Assembly: GCA_019137255.1 (NCBI GenBank)
Contig: WPDH01000068.1
Span: 1,388 to 65,387, forward strand
Direction of reading: 5' to 3'
DNA from: Corinectria fuckeliana
Taxonomy: Eukaryota; Ascomycota; Sordariomycetes; Hypocreales; Nectriaceae
Length of the DNA: 64,000 nt
Position 1 is the first letter of the stretch; every line of letters starts with the position of its first letter. A model generated the notes under the pieces. It was not told where the DNA came from and made no database searches. It saw only the letters and a list, made by a program, of their open reading frames with translations. The position numbers and the translations under genes were made by a program. This document shows, piece after piece, positions 47,345-58,897 of the stretch.

Positions 47345-48151
47345 TTCTCAAAAAAATTGCTCGGTGTATTGGACACCGCTAGTGGCATCACTCTAGCAGA
47401 CAAGGCCTGTCGCTTTGCGTTGCACAAAGCCAAGCACTTAGGCGTTCGCTTTGTCCTAGACCCAGTTCCTGGAAAGGTCATATCAACGGTGCAAGGCCCA
47501 GCTGGGCAAGATAGTGGGCGTCCATAAGGCGATGGGAAAACACACCAAGCCGCCCTCACCATCATGGCATGTGGTGGATGGACGCTGAGTCTAGTGCCGT
47601 CACTGGATGGCTTTGTCGGGACAACAGCAGATTCTGTCGTTATCTTCCAGCATCTAGAACATCTCTGCCCGCGCTTCTCCCCGTCTAGGTTTCCTGCGTG
47701 GTCGTTTAAAATCACAGAGGTAGCCGAAGCCGGATTGTATGGATTCCCTGCTGACGAGCACGGCTAATTCAAGATTGGTTATTGAGGGACCAAATATAGC
47801 AACCTCCGTGTCCAGGAAGACGGTCGCGAACGCAGTGTACCCATCACGCGCTAGACCGAGGACGAACAGATTCGAAGTATCCCCGCCCAGGTGATCAAGG
47901 TTGTCCGCAAGTTCAACGACGAATACCTACTCGAGCTAGCCAACGTTGATGTCTCCATTACAAGACTGTGCTGGTACCGACTTATCCGACAACCACTTCA
48001 TCATCGACCGCGTCCCTAACAATGATAGCTTGATGGTTGCCACGGCTGGAAACGGCCATGCGTTCAGTATCTTTCCACTATTGGAAGCTGGGTGGTAGAC
48101 GCTGTTGAAGACAAGGGCTTGGAAAGACCAGCCGTGAAGGCCTGCGCTTGA
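47345..48151 (+). pseudogene. FAD-dependent amine/sarcosine-oxidase-type relic
   Basis: The middle and end of a DAO-type flavoenzyme (fructosyl-amino-acid or saccharopine/sarcosine oxidase-like) can be followed through several frames. It starts GVLDTASGITLADKACRFAL, then KHLGVRFVLDP. After a frameshift it continues ALTIMACGGWTLSLVPSLDG and RFPAWSFKI, then, past a TAA, FKIGY, a TGA where CGA (Arg) is expected, GTKYSN and VQEDGRERSVPITR. Another stop follows, then TEDEQIRSIPAQVIKVVRKF and TRLCWY. The end keeps ATAGNGHAF and SWVVDAVEDKGLERPAVKAC. At least three stops and two frameshifts are present. The FAD-binding N-terminus is missing. Confidence 0.75.
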
Positions 48152-49571
48152 GGTCTTTGAAGAAAGATGAGCGACCGGCAAATAAATTTATGGAGGGACC
48201 AAGGGGGAAGGGGGCGCTTCGGAACATGGCCCTCTCCTCAGGGATGGCTCATAGCTCAAAGCTGTGATGGGTAGAGAGAGAGCCGCGCTCTTCAACCTCG
48301 GCTGGATCGCTCTCTGGATTCAGCTCAGGCGCAAACCTGGCATTCACTGCGTCCTCTGGGCTAAAAGACTATTAAACCCAGTCTCTTCAACACTGAAGAA
48401 AGGGAAATAGCATAGTAAAAGGTAGTTAAGAGTCTGAAACAAGTTATGTAAATAGTAGCGTCCTTATAACATTTAACACTACTGCTGAATGATTATTGGA
48501 AAGTGTTTACTAGCTATCTGACAAAGATAAGACTATAGATGATATCTGGTTGCAGTTTAGCTCGTAATTGATATTAAAGGGAGAGCTGGCTAACTGTGGA
48601 CTCAATAGGCCTGACGCTTAGGATGGCAGGGTCTACTGTAAACCCAGCAGTAGGGGGGTTGACAGTAATGATATCTCCATATCGTGGCATCTCGGGTGCT
48701 TTAGTGGTAAAACTTGCACTGCCATTCAGTGAAGTTGGGTTTGGAGTATTTAGCCCGAAAGCCGTCTTGGTTGCGAGCTCCATCGGTTTGCTGTGTCTCT
48801 AGTGATTGTCAGCCGGGATCTTCGTTTAGAAGGCTTAGAATATAAACCTTTTCCTGTAGATATATTATTATGTCTATAGGTCGCTCACTCCATAGTACAG
48901 AAATCATGAACCGTTCTGCAATATTTCTTTCTTACAGGAAAATGCAGATAAGTAATGTGAGGATACTGACAAGATGTCAAAGTATCTATTATCCAAAATA
49001 GTGGTGTTATTGTGGTGCGGGGAAACATGCAACACTGCGTCGAATGACGTAAATATTATCCAACGATGTTAGTAAGCGTAGTATAAGCAGAAGAACCTTT
49101 TGGCTAACATAACGTCGAGTTAGCAACAAACACGCTCCGTCGCGATCAAACGCCAAACAGACACTTCATCGCGCTGAGGGAATCCGGAGAACTCGTCAGA
49201 GTTCTCCAGCTTCCCAGTAAATTCTTCGCCTCTTGACCTCATATGGTTTGTTCTCATTGTCAGCATTTGTCACCTGTTGATCTTGAAAGCTCGATGATGA
49301 AATTGCACTGTCGCAGCTAAAGAAATCGTCCACACAATGTCCATACTATCGACTACTACACCTGGTCTATAAGCGTTATGACATCAACGCCAAAACCAGC
49401 GGCCTAGTCATTAAGTGCAATTAGGACCGTTCAGTAGTCATTCAGTTCAAGGACGCGCTCAATGACCAATTCTCCTCCTAGCACCTGCTTTACAAGCCTC
49501 AAGGTTAGACTTAGCTCTCCCGCCCTCCAATTCTAAGACAATTATAAGAGTTCAAGTACAGTTGTTCCCTC
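48152..49571. other. Intergenic / eroded region
   Basis: 1.4 kb without an intact gene. A short coding-like stretch at about 49375-49500 (YDINAKTSGLVIKCN, stop, then VVIQFKDALNDQF) is a fragment of an unidentified gene. A 9-base perfect inverted repeat with a 4-base spacer lies at 49186-49207 (GGAGAACTC / GAGTTCTCC). Confidence 0.4.
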
Positions 49572-49922
49572 ATGGCCGAAGCTCGGTGGGCCTGGGGAAT
49601 TCTTTATCATCTTGGATCTGAACAGAGTTTCCACTTCTTGAAGGGCCATTTAGATGAGTGTTTGAATTCTTACGACGGCAGTCACCAAGCATGTAAACAG
49701 CTTGAAAGTAAGCCCTTGCTGAGGCGAGTCTTGGATGTCCACAGAGACAAGGTCATACTGTGGGATTCAGCTGGCCAGTACGGAGAGTACTGCGCTCTTT
49801 TTTACCGATGGGGACCGCCAGAGCAGACACTGTCAAGCCAAAAGAACTACATGTCTCAGTCTCAAAATCTGACTGGTGCTCACTCGCCTCCACACACATA
49901 TGTGCATCAGGGAATTGTATAG
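49572..49922 (+). pseudogene. HET-domain protein fragment
   Basis: A 116-codon frame containing the entry of a heterokaryon-incompatibility (HET) domain. It reads LLRRVLDVHRDKVILWDSAG, then QYGEYCALFYRWGPPEQ, which corresponds to the family pattern (ValAlaLeuSerHisCysTrpGly), with Ser-His/Tyr-Cys positions altered to FYR. The helical block before it (SFHFLKGHLDECLNSYDGSHQ) also fits. The frame then loses similarity and stops at 49920, and no remainder of the roughly 150-residue domain follows. The altered core and the truncation say it is not functional. Confidence 0.6.
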
Positions 49923-50054
49923 GCCCTAATTGAAGTTGACCAATCCGTTGTTCTTAGACCGTTGATCATACTTGACACGGGATGAGATCATCAGGTATGT
50001 CAATCATGTCATGGTCAAACATCGTCTGCGCGAACATTTTCAGTCTCAACCGAG

Positions 50055-50874
50055 TTGATATCCGCTGAGTGGGATGAATTCATCAGCAAATGGCATGTCC
50101 AGACCAGCGCGGCTTCCGGCTTCGAGGAGCTCGTCAAACCGACCACGAGCGTGACGCCTGAAGAACGTCAGCGCGTCTTTGAGGATTTATGTCAACGGGG
50201 CAATGGGTTTCGGTTTATGTATTGTGGGTTTTGTGATTTGTCCTCCAACACAGAGGCGAATGAAGAGGCAATGCAAGTTTCTACACGCCAGGATTACATC
50301 TATCGTCAAGGACCCAGCCAAAGCGGCCATCCCGACTCCACAGGAATTATTGGCACGGCGTTCGACGTGCGACCAAGGCTACTATGACAAGTTCCTTCCT
50401 ATCTGTCCTTTCTTTTGTAGAGTGTTTAGCAGCAAGTGTATTTAGAGATGTAGACAGATAGTTAGGCGTCCTTTGCCCTTAAGACAGGGATGTACCGGCG
50501 TAAAACAGAACTATTACTACTACTACTACTACGATGACAAGTTCAACCAGGAAAATGTGTTTGCTGTGGATATCAGGAAAACGCCAATTACAGCGGTCGA
50601 GAAGAAGGGGGTATGGACAGAGTATGGTAAGATCCACGAGCTGGACATCATTGTATTTGCAGCGGGCTTTCAGAGCGGCGACGGTAGCTATAAGACAATC
50701 ATGGGCGGTACCAAGGGACTCCAAGGCGCCTTACTAGGCGACCATTAGGCGAACGGGCAAGAATATTCCGGGGGCCAGCCCTTAACAAAGTTTTACTACA
50801 GCGGTATAAAGGCGTACCGAGCAATTCTGCTAGATATTAAGGAGGCCAACTATCGTGGATTAGTCGTGTCTTGA
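50055..50874 (+). pseudogene. Baeyer-Villiger-type flavin monooxygenase relic
   Basis: C-terminal half of a class B flavin monooxygenase in at least two frames. First comes EWDEFISKWHVQT and GNGFRFMYCGFCDLSSNTEA. After a frameshift this continues KFLHARITSIVKDPAKAAIP, then CDQGYYDKF. After an insertion or intron with a TAC repeat (about 50514-50533) it reads NQENVFAVDIRKTPITAV and then the family signature IHELDIIVFAAGFQSGDGSY, ending with a TAG (about 50746) and ANGQEY. The FAD and NADPH Rossmann motifs of the N-terminal half are not found. It may belong with the neighbouring relics as the remains of a lost pathway. Confidence 0.7.
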
Positions 50875-51194
50875 TGCTTGATTATACCACTCTACTTAGT
50901 CATATCAAGGAATAATGAGCACCATCTTCATTAATCCCTGACAGTAGACGTAGTTGCTACGCACTGTAATGGCCTCTCCATCACAGGTATCCCTTTTCTA
51001 AGTGTAAAGCTTAGCAATCATGAGATTGTTCTAGTCCCAAGCCGTAATATCATCATACCGATAAAGCATTACATTTATAATATACTTCTTTAATAGGATC
51101 AAGGATGCGTTCCGGTTCAGTCTGGCACTATATGCATTAGAATAACATCCAGGGATTATATTATTGCCACCGAACATGATTTTAGGCGGAGGTG

Positions 51195-51545
51195 TCACTT
51201 AGTGACAGGTGGCCTTGAGGTTGTTGTTACTTAATCGCTGCATTGAGTCGCCGATGTTCAGGATAACATCTCTAGGCGCTAAGGATCTAACGTCTCTAAA
51301 AGTGCCAAACGTCTGGTCCTTAACCTGAACTCTGCCAGTCAAGTCCTAGAAGATCATGGTGATAGTGCTGAAGTCAGAGTGCTCGGCCATCTGGGTAGCA
51401 GGGTGGTCCCGAAGCTCTAAGGCTGGGATGGCTGAACACAGAACTCGGTCTCGGCGCGGTTGTGCAGAGACAAAACGTGGTCCTCAGAGACACCGACAGC
51501 GATGGCTAGCGTAGAAATGATATACTGGATATTTTCAGGAGTCTT
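51195..51545 (-). pseudogene. 2OG/Fe(II) oxygenase relic
   Basis: On the minus strand it reads TPENIQYIISTLAIAVGVSE, LSLHNRAETEF and AEHSDFSTITMIF. There is then a TAG where CAG is expected, then DLTGRVQVKDQTFGTFRDV and APRDVILNIGDSMQRLSNN, and a stop in CHQ/V. The HSD pair is the iron-binding His/Asp of the isopenicillin-N-synthase-like family. The distal His region is present but followed by a stop. The stops are C to T type. It is a different family member from the intact oxygenase at 36.9-38.1 kb. Confidence 0.75.
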
Positions 51546-53144
51546 TTAAGTAGTCTTATTAGTGATTATAGTCTAGAGAGATAGGAGATTAGTGAAATTT
51601 TATATCAGTTTAAAAATTCCTGAATTGACTTCTTCTTGCCTAAAACCTAGCGAAGTTCCTACCTGAGAGAGATGTATTTAGCCTTGGCATCAGGGAGCCT
51701 GCCTACACGAGCTGTAACGACGCAAATTTCCAACCTGCGAGACCATGTGAAAGCGTGCGTGATTTATGCGGCATGCTCCGGAATATTGCCTCCTCTCTCT
51801 CGATTATTCTCGAGCGTCGGAAGACAGACTGGGATGACTACAGCCGTAACGGCACTTTGCCAAGCTCGTAGACGAATGGCCACAAAACGGCTAGCGCTCA
51901 TCAAGTACGATGAAAACGAATGGGTCAGTTTCGGGACTTGATCGGTAGCATATGATAGAGCGTACAATAGTGGGCCAAGCCAATTGAATCATGTGTAAAT
52001 ATTCATCATAACGGTAGCGGATGCGGTGAGAGCTGGCATTTGTGCCTGTTGGATCTCTATTAACTAGCACTATAACGACCGAAGTGGAAAATGTCCGTCT
52101 ATTTGGTGTCTAGTAATTGGTCAGATACACGAGCCCCTGCTTTTGTGATCCGTGGCCGCGTGGCCTCCGTCTGTTTAGGAAGGCCCTTGCTGCAGACAGA
52201 ATACGGATCTCTCTTGGCTGCAGACAAACGACTCCCACTTCCCGAAGTGCTTGGCTAGACTCCCACTTCCCGAAGACATCGACCATGAGTCCATGACACA
52301 AAAGGACGTTCTGATAATTCTCCGAGTTATAATCCACAACAATGGCAACCAGGGTTCTCAGTTGCGGATGCATCCGAAGGTGGATGCGGACCTTATTTCT
52401 CTTTCAGTGGTTCGTTTCGCGTTTCCAAAGTCAATGCCTGCGTACTCTAAATAAGGTAGCTAAATAGAGTACCAAAGTTACGGATTGCAGAATATTCTCA
52501 TCCACAGACAGGGTCATATCTTGGGACAGTGCCAGCACCCACCCTCGCCGATCGACCAGGCTCGCTAATGAAACGTCTCTGATTTGCCTGCTGGTTGATT
52601 GTTCCCTTTTAGAAGTTGCAAAGAGCCCATGCCGACGTTGCAACGCTGACGACGCATCTCGAAATCCGCTACACTCCCCAGGGGCCGGGACTTTTTCTGT
52701 AGATACCGGAAGGCCAATCGGCGTCGTGACATTACTGTCCTCCGTCGGCCTGTTTCGCCACGATAATATCAGTTTCCTCATCTATACGTTGATCTTCCAT
52801 TATCCCGTCGTGGGTTGCATTTTGGCGTCAAAGGGACCATGGACGCGATGATACATTGGCCAAATAGGAAGCTCGGAAGAGTGGAGTGAAGATTATTGGT
52901 GGCATCTCAAAGTGTTGTCAGACACCACTCGATTGCGAACAATGCCAAGTGTTATAGAATAGGAAGGCTATGACGGCTCGAAGCGACCTTCTATCACCTT
53001 CAACAGGTATAAAGCTTGTCAAGATCGCTATAGAAAGAACTTGAACTCTAACACTGGCATCAATACCATCCAGTACACCTCAGCCATTCACTTTAAGGCC
53101 TATCTCTTGTTCCATACCATCCGAACCTCTGGTACGTCTTGACC
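51546..53144. other. Intergenic region
   Basis: 1.6 kb without a gene that I can support. Open frames at 51672-51941 (+), 52110-52373 (-) and 52431-52781 (-) carry no motif. An exact 18-base direct repeat (GACTCCCACTTCCCGAAG, 52258-52275; first copy from about 52230) is spaced 28 bases apart. The last 150 bases should hold the dioxygenase promoter. Confidence 0.4.
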
Positions 53145-54377
53145 ATGCGTTTCATTCAGCTTGTCGCTGGTGCTCTTGCGGTAGCAACAGTCTCTGCGCA
53201 TCCTGGCCATGATGACCACCAAGGATTGGCAGAGCGCCAAGAGGCTTTGCAGCATTCGAAAAAGAATCTGAACCATTGCGCTGAGAAACTCCGGGCCCGT
53301 GGCGTGGAGAAACGGTCTGTCGAGCGCCGTACTGCCATGGCTACCAAACTGCTCAAGAGGGAGCACCTTCAAGGTATGACGGATGTACTGTATCGTTGAC
53401 TTGTTGTTAATGCAGAGAATCAGGCCGTGATTTGACCGATCTTCTCAATGTCTCTCACCACTCGGGTGCTGAGTACGACCTTGACACACCCGAGTCGACC
53501 ATCTTCGCTACCAACAGCTCGTGCGTTTTGTCTCCTGAATCGGTTGTGGGACCTTACTGTAGGTGGATAATACTGCTCTACGATAAAACTTACTAACGCT
53601 CCCCCCCGCTACGTAGATGTGTCGGGAGAATACGTCCGCCAGGACGTTGTCGAGACTCAGACTGGTGTTGACTTGGCCCTTGACCTGCAAGTGGTTGACA
53701 CGGAGACCTGTGAGCCCATCACTGGAGCATACCTTGAGGTCTGGCGTAAGTTGAATCAATTATCCCGATCCAATGTGACTTTTTGAATCAAGTTCTAACG
53801 ACTCCACGTAGACTGCAACTCCACTGGCGTCTACTCTGGTGTCAGCTCCGGCGGCAATTTTGAAAGTGCCCCAAAGAACCTCAAGTCGACCTTTCTGCGA
53901 GGTGCCCAGCAGACGGATGGCGATGGAGCCGTCCAGTTTGATACGCTCTTCCCAGGCCACTACCAGGGACGCACCACCCACATTCACGTCATCTTGCACA
54001 CCAATGCGACCGCTCTTGGCAACGGCACCATCAGGTCCACCACTGCGACTCACGTGGGTCAGGTCTTCTTCGACCAGGACCTCATCTACCAGGTCGAAGA
54101 GTACAGCCCCTACACGACCAACACTCAGAATCTCACCACCAACGCCAAAGACGGAATCTTGAAGGACATTGCTGAGACGAGTGATCCATTTGTCGACTAC
54201 GTGCTTCTGGGCAACTCTGTCAGCGATGGCCTTCTCGGCTGGTTGAGCTTCGGCGTCAACTCTTCCCTGATCAGCACTGTTAGAGCCGCAGCCACTTACT
54301 ATGAGGGTGGTGGCGTAGAGAATGAGAATCCGGGTGGCGGCGGCGGTGCACCTCCTGGACCTCCACCAGGCGTGTGA
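53145..54377 (+). CDS. Secreted intradiol ring-cleavage dioxygenase, 354 aa
   Basis: Extracellular Fe(III) dioxygenase that opens catechol-type aromatic rings between the two hydroxyls. Four exons: 53145-53373, 53418-53558, 53617-53745 and 53812-54377, with matching phases. The signal peptide is MRFIQLVAGALAVATVSA, then HPGHDD. A charged propeptide-like region (ERQEALQHSKKNL, EKRSVERR) follows, typical of the fungal secreted form. Iron ligands are expected at Tyr in GPYYVSGEY (residues 122-129), Tyr217, His223 and His225 (GHYQGRTTHIHV). The domain contains VDTETCEPITGAYLEVWHCN, and the end is a Gly/Pro-rich tail (GGGGGAPPGPPPG). Complete and clean, it stands alone between relic fields, suggesting a role in degrading lignin- or plant-derived aromatics rather than the terpene cluster. 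Confidence 0.93.
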
Positions 54378-56245
54378 ATGCTGCGATTGTGAGCAAACAT
54401 GACGAGTTGACGCTCACTAGTCCGCGGTAGTGGATATTGACATGGTCAATCAATCCTTGAGTGTGGAACTCTTGTACAGCGCAAGGTGGCTACGACATAT
54501 CACTTCTGGATCGTGCGATGTGTTTCTATTTCAATCATATCTATAAAAGTATTTTTTAAGTTAGCACTTGGCTTATCCTGGCAGAGTGGCAGGAGACCTC
54601 AATCTTGGACATAATGTTAGAGCTCATTGCGCACCTGTCTTCTTGCGTGTTTCTCAGCGAAAACCTCTGCCGAGATGAAGACTAATTGATATTCACTAAG
54701 TCGTACAGCGTAACCAACACTCTTTCCGTTGACTTTATCCGGCAATATCCGAAATGGCTTCGGTCGTTTGTGTACAACTGGGCTCCACAGTAAGCATGCT
54801 TGCCCAGGACGGTCTTTTGCTGCTAATGAGCCCCCCCTATCAGCGCAGAGCTCACGTATCAGGCTGAGCAGGCCTATTTCCTCTTGTTGATCCCATTTCT
54901 GGGCCCTCAACTCTCAGACCATTCCTGTCACCCTGCCCAACCTGTGAATATCATGACCACTCCAAGCGGGATGGAGCCTTGGGCCTCCTTTTGGGCCCCC
55001 TTGACGCCAGCCTGAGGCCCGGTGTTTCATCAAATCCTTCGTTGCCATGGAGAGGTAGACTCGTAATTCAATATTCCTTGCTCTTCTAACCTGCTTCTGT
55101 TGCGTTAGAAAGCAACATCTTTGTCAAGCCCCTATTCCCCCAAGACGGAAAGTACACACTTAATAGTAACAAAAGCAGACTTAGCATCTTATGACTTAGT
55201 CCAATTCCTCCTTGTTACAACTTGTCCTTGTTAAGAAGTACGCTCTTTTTCTCTCGTACTCGGCTTTCCAGCCTTGTCCACGAGGAACCAGGTCCCGACC
55301 GTCCAAGAGTTGCCATTCAACATCAATGAGCTGCAACCACACGTAAAGATCTTGACGGCCATCTGACGTGAAAAAGGTACCGCGTATCTGAGTGCGGTAT
55401 GCTTAATTCTTCGTCTCGTGCGCTCTCGCGTCGGTAAATGCTTAGTGATAACCGCTTCCTGGGCCCTTATCGTCGTTTGTCCACCAGCACTGGTTGAAGA
55501 TCCTCTGTCTCTGTCTCCAACGCCACCCTCTTCTCTCCTTCACTTATCTTGGAGCCAGGTTCAACGTTCTGACGGGGCTTTGGCCACCATGACCATTTTT
55601 CAGGATACACGGATATGATGGCTTCGAGCCGGGAACCTTGCGTTGACTTCTTCGGCGCCCAGGAAGGTGACCAAACCAGGGGCATCAAACTGGAGACTGT
55701 TGTTTTGGGCCCAAGAGGTGACCCTGGAGAGTGATTCCTTCCAGGGGTGTCGCACGCGAATGGTACAGGCCAAGGGACTCCGGCACTTGAGCACAGAGAA
55801 ACCCAGCGAGCGGGCATTGATGAGGTTACTATGTCTGGGCGGCGTCGTTGACCGGAAGACAGCTGAGCTATATGATGAAGTCTGGGACGGCCTTGGTTCC
55901 CAGGACAAGACGGGCGGCGCTGTGAACCTCGTCTACAGGCTTAACATTGGCGGTTCGGAGGCAGAGCCAGCAGTACAACCAACCTACATGCCCGAGTTGC
56001 TCGCCTAGGCGCTGAGCGGCGAGGGGCCAGGTGGCGGGCGACCGAGACCAGGGTCGAGCGGCGAGCGGCATTGGAGAGCGCGCTGCGGTATCTGGACCGC
56101 GTCACGAGTGTGCGGCCTCGGGGCTGGAATGGCGGCCTATCGATCGTAGTGGAGCGAAACGTCGTGTGTAATGCAGAGCCGGCGGTTCCGGGATGACCCC
56201 TCGGTCATGGACGGGGTACCTATGCCGACAACATCAGCCATGGGG
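54378..56245. other. Intergenic / eroded region
   Basis: 1.9 kb with no supported gene. Minus frame 54617-54910 and plus frame 55643-56008 (which contains LVYRLNIGGSEAEPAVQ) are open but not recognised. The latter may be a worn piece of the gene whose ATPase fragment follows. Confidence 0.35.
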
Positions 56246-56347
56246 TCTGGAAATGCAGCCGGGGCTATATACTATATTGGCGAGAAGGGCATCGGCTTCA
56301 AGTCTGTTGTCAAGAATACGTCGCGGCTAACGTTGGAAGTTTCATAG
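56246..56347 (+). pseudogene. NO VEIN/HSP90-type ATPase fragment
   Basis: A short frame reads AIYYIGEKGIGFKSVVKNTS and then meets a stop. GYIGEKGIGFKSVF is the ATP-binding glycine motif of the large fungal NO VEIN-like histidine-kinase/HSP90-fold proteins. Only this motif is left; the upstream part is out of frame. It abuts an unrelated old-yellow-enzyme relic. Confidence 0.55.
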
Positions 56348-56383
56348 CCGCCGTCGATGCCACCAGCGCCGAGAGAGTGGCTG

Positions 56384-56906
56384 GCTATCCGGCTCTTCCC
56401 TTACGTCGACTTCCAGGGCTTCGAGAAGCCCGAGACCCATTAACTCTTCACGTATCCCATTGACCAGCTGAAGATGACAAATGCCAACTTTACGTACCTG
56501 TCTCTCGTCGAGGCAACATGAGATCCGGGCGCCATCATCTTCGACAGCAAGGAGACCAACCAAGACGCTGGATTTCATCCTCGAATCCTGGAACAACCTG
56601 CCGCCTGTCCTTGTAACAGGAGACTACCATCTATACATGGGGGACTTTGCGGTGGAGGAGCATTACAAGAAATGGGACATGATATTCGGCTTTGGCCGGC
56701 ACTTTCTCGCCAACCCGGACTTGGTCTTTAGGATCAAGAACGGCGTCCTTTTGAAGAAGTACAACAGGCAGACTTTCTACATTAAAATGTCCGAGGAGGA
56801 ATACAACGATTACACGTTTAGCGACGAGTATTTGAGGAGGAATTCTAAGACGTCATCTACTGTAGAGAGAAGGCTTAACATCAAGGAACTAGTGACGACA
56901 AGGTAG
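56384..56906 (+). pseudogene. Old yellow enzyme (NADH:flavin oxidoreductase) relic
   Basis: C-terminal third of an FMN-dependent OYE. In frame 1 it reads AIRLFPYVDFQGF, a TAA, LFTYPIDQLKMTNANFTYLS, then LVEAT and a TGA, then DPGAIIFDSKET. After a frameshift it continues LDFILESWNNLPPVLVTGDY, then FGFGRHFLANPDLVFRIKNG and RQTFYIKMSEEEYNDYTFSD, ending naturally at 56904. The GRHFLANPDL motif is the phosphate-binding and family signature region. Two stops and one shift break it, and the catalytic N-terminal barrel is missing. Confidence 0.8.
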
Positions 56907-57113
56907 TATATTTACGCATAGATTCGGGGAAGCATGTAGAAAGGTAGAAGAGCGATGCTGAACTTGTAAACGAGTGCTCGAGTAATATTAGATTTGGCTC
57001 ACTGAAGGAATTAGAGTAACACAAATTGATTCTCACATGCACTCTAGCATGGTGCCTGATATTTTAGAGCATTTTATAACGTAAAAATAAGCAAGAAAAA
57101 TCACGATCCGAAG

Positions 57114-58897
57114 CTATTCCTCTTCCAACTTCTTGACATCAGTTGGTCTTGGTTCTCTCCAATGATCGACCCACGAAATGGACTTTGCCGCCTCCTGGGC
57201 TGAGAGTCGCTTGTCCGGCTCATGCTCCATCAGCTCCCTCATCAGATGCAGGAGGCACCTCAATCCTTGGTAGTCATCTTCCGTGTACTCGTCTTTTACG
57301 TAATGCTCGTCTTTCTCGGTATTTGCAATGATAGCCTCCCGACGAGGCTCAAAATCCTTCGAAAGATCTTCGGTCTCTGGCTCCTTGGCCGATTGGAAGT
57401 TTCTGGCTGACAGAGAGATAAGCTTGGTTCTGTAGCAAAGATCGCTAGCTAATGTACTTACCGAAAAATTGCTCATCCTTGCCTGCCTTTAGAAGCTCTT
57501 CCAGTTTTGCAATCCAGCTCGAAGGCAGTGGCCCCCGTCCACGGATCAGGGCTATGATTTGCTCCTGGTCAGTGTAGCCGTACGGGATAGGTGGTCTTTG
57601 ATAAAACAAATGACCAATCTGAATAAGGATCCCCCCCCAAAACGTTAGAACAGAAGTACGTACAAGAGCTCGGAGGAGAAGAGGGGATGATGCACTTACC
57701 ACAGAGCCTGCTCTCCATAGATCGTGCCGGTAGTCAAAAGACTTGAGGAAGAATGTTTCTGGTGGTCTCAAATGCAAGGGCTGGGCGAGCTCAGAGCACG
57801 TTTCGTCGACTGGAAACGACGTTCCGAAATCTATCAGACAGATGTCGTCGTCCGGGTTGTCATACCACAACGGCCACTTTGCCGATTCTACTAATTGCCT
57901 AGGAAGATGAGGGGATCGTGGCTTCTTGCCGTCGTATTCCGCTATATTGGGCTCGCCACCCATCATCTTCCAAAGTCTCTCGTCACTCCCGATTGCCGAG
58001 TTGCAAGTAAACGCGACATTAGGAGGAGAAATGTCTAAATGTGTGTCAGCAATCGACTTGCAATAAAGAAATGAGAGCAAAGCAAAGGAAGAACAGATGC
58101 GTCATTACCTCCATGGGCAATTCCAGCCTGGTGGATGAAAGCAACGGCCTCTAAGACTTGCTTAGATGCTCTGACAATCGTGTCAGGCCGCAGTGTCTCA
58201 TTGATGTAGTAGGCGTTAATGAAGTTGAGCAACTCTGCAAGTGTAGGTCCCAGTAGCTCTGTGACTATGCAAGTATGCGTGCCGTTTGGCCCAGTATGGT
58301 GGAAGAAGTCCAAGGGCATGGAAAAACACCTTGGCGTTGCCGTACCGGTATTGAGGTAATGCTGCTCCAGGAGCTTAAGGGCTTTGATTTCTGGGTCGTC
58401 ATCCAGTTGATCTGTGGAGTAGCGAGCCCGCTTAATCTTGATGGAAACCCAGCACCTAGGAGAAGGAGCATTAGCGGAGATGTTGCACGGGGAATGAAAC
58501 AGAAAGGGATGAAACCCCACTCTTCGTGATTGTCCCAAGCTAGCCAGACAATTGAAAACCCGCCGTGCCCGAGCTTGTGACGAATTGTGTATCTCCGGTC
58601 GCAGAGTGTATCACCTAGCACAGCAGGGTGAAAGCCTCCTGGTTCATAGCGGTCAAGCGGCTCATGTGGGAGTACGTCGACAATCCTGCTATACTTGTCC
58701 TCCCCAGAGTCGCAATACGGGGGATGTCGTCGCCAGCTTTGATCACTATGTGTTCCGTCGCCTGATCGCGTGGTTTCGGATGCCGACGACTCGGTGCTTG
58801 GGCTTTCGCTTCGGCTTTGGAGTGGCGGCGATTCAGCGCGTTGGGCCGGAGGCGACATGGTGGGAGAAAAGAGTGCGGAGGTCGAAAAGGAACTCAA
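57114..58897 (-). CDS. SRPK-like serine/threonine protein kinase, 502 aa
   Basis: Five exons: 58897-58521, 58455-58109, 58034-57700, 57618-57462 and 57406-57114. A Ser-rich N-terminus (SPPLQSRSESPSTESSASE) is followed by the ATP loop (RYTIRHKLGHGGFSIVWLAW), the VSIKIKRA lysine strand, the hinge TELLGPTLAELL, the catalytic loop HGGDISPPNVAF-like (HGD with N; a variant of the SRPK HTDLQPxN) and the metal motif LIDFGTSF. The C-lobe has RPPETFFLKSFDYRHDLW, the usual SRPK activation and APE-like region. The C-terminal part (KRLSAQEAAKSISWVDHW) is the normal end. Such kinases are often expanded in fungi with unknown substrates. The spliced HGD junction is at exon 2/3. It is complete and probably functional. 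Confidence 0.88.
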
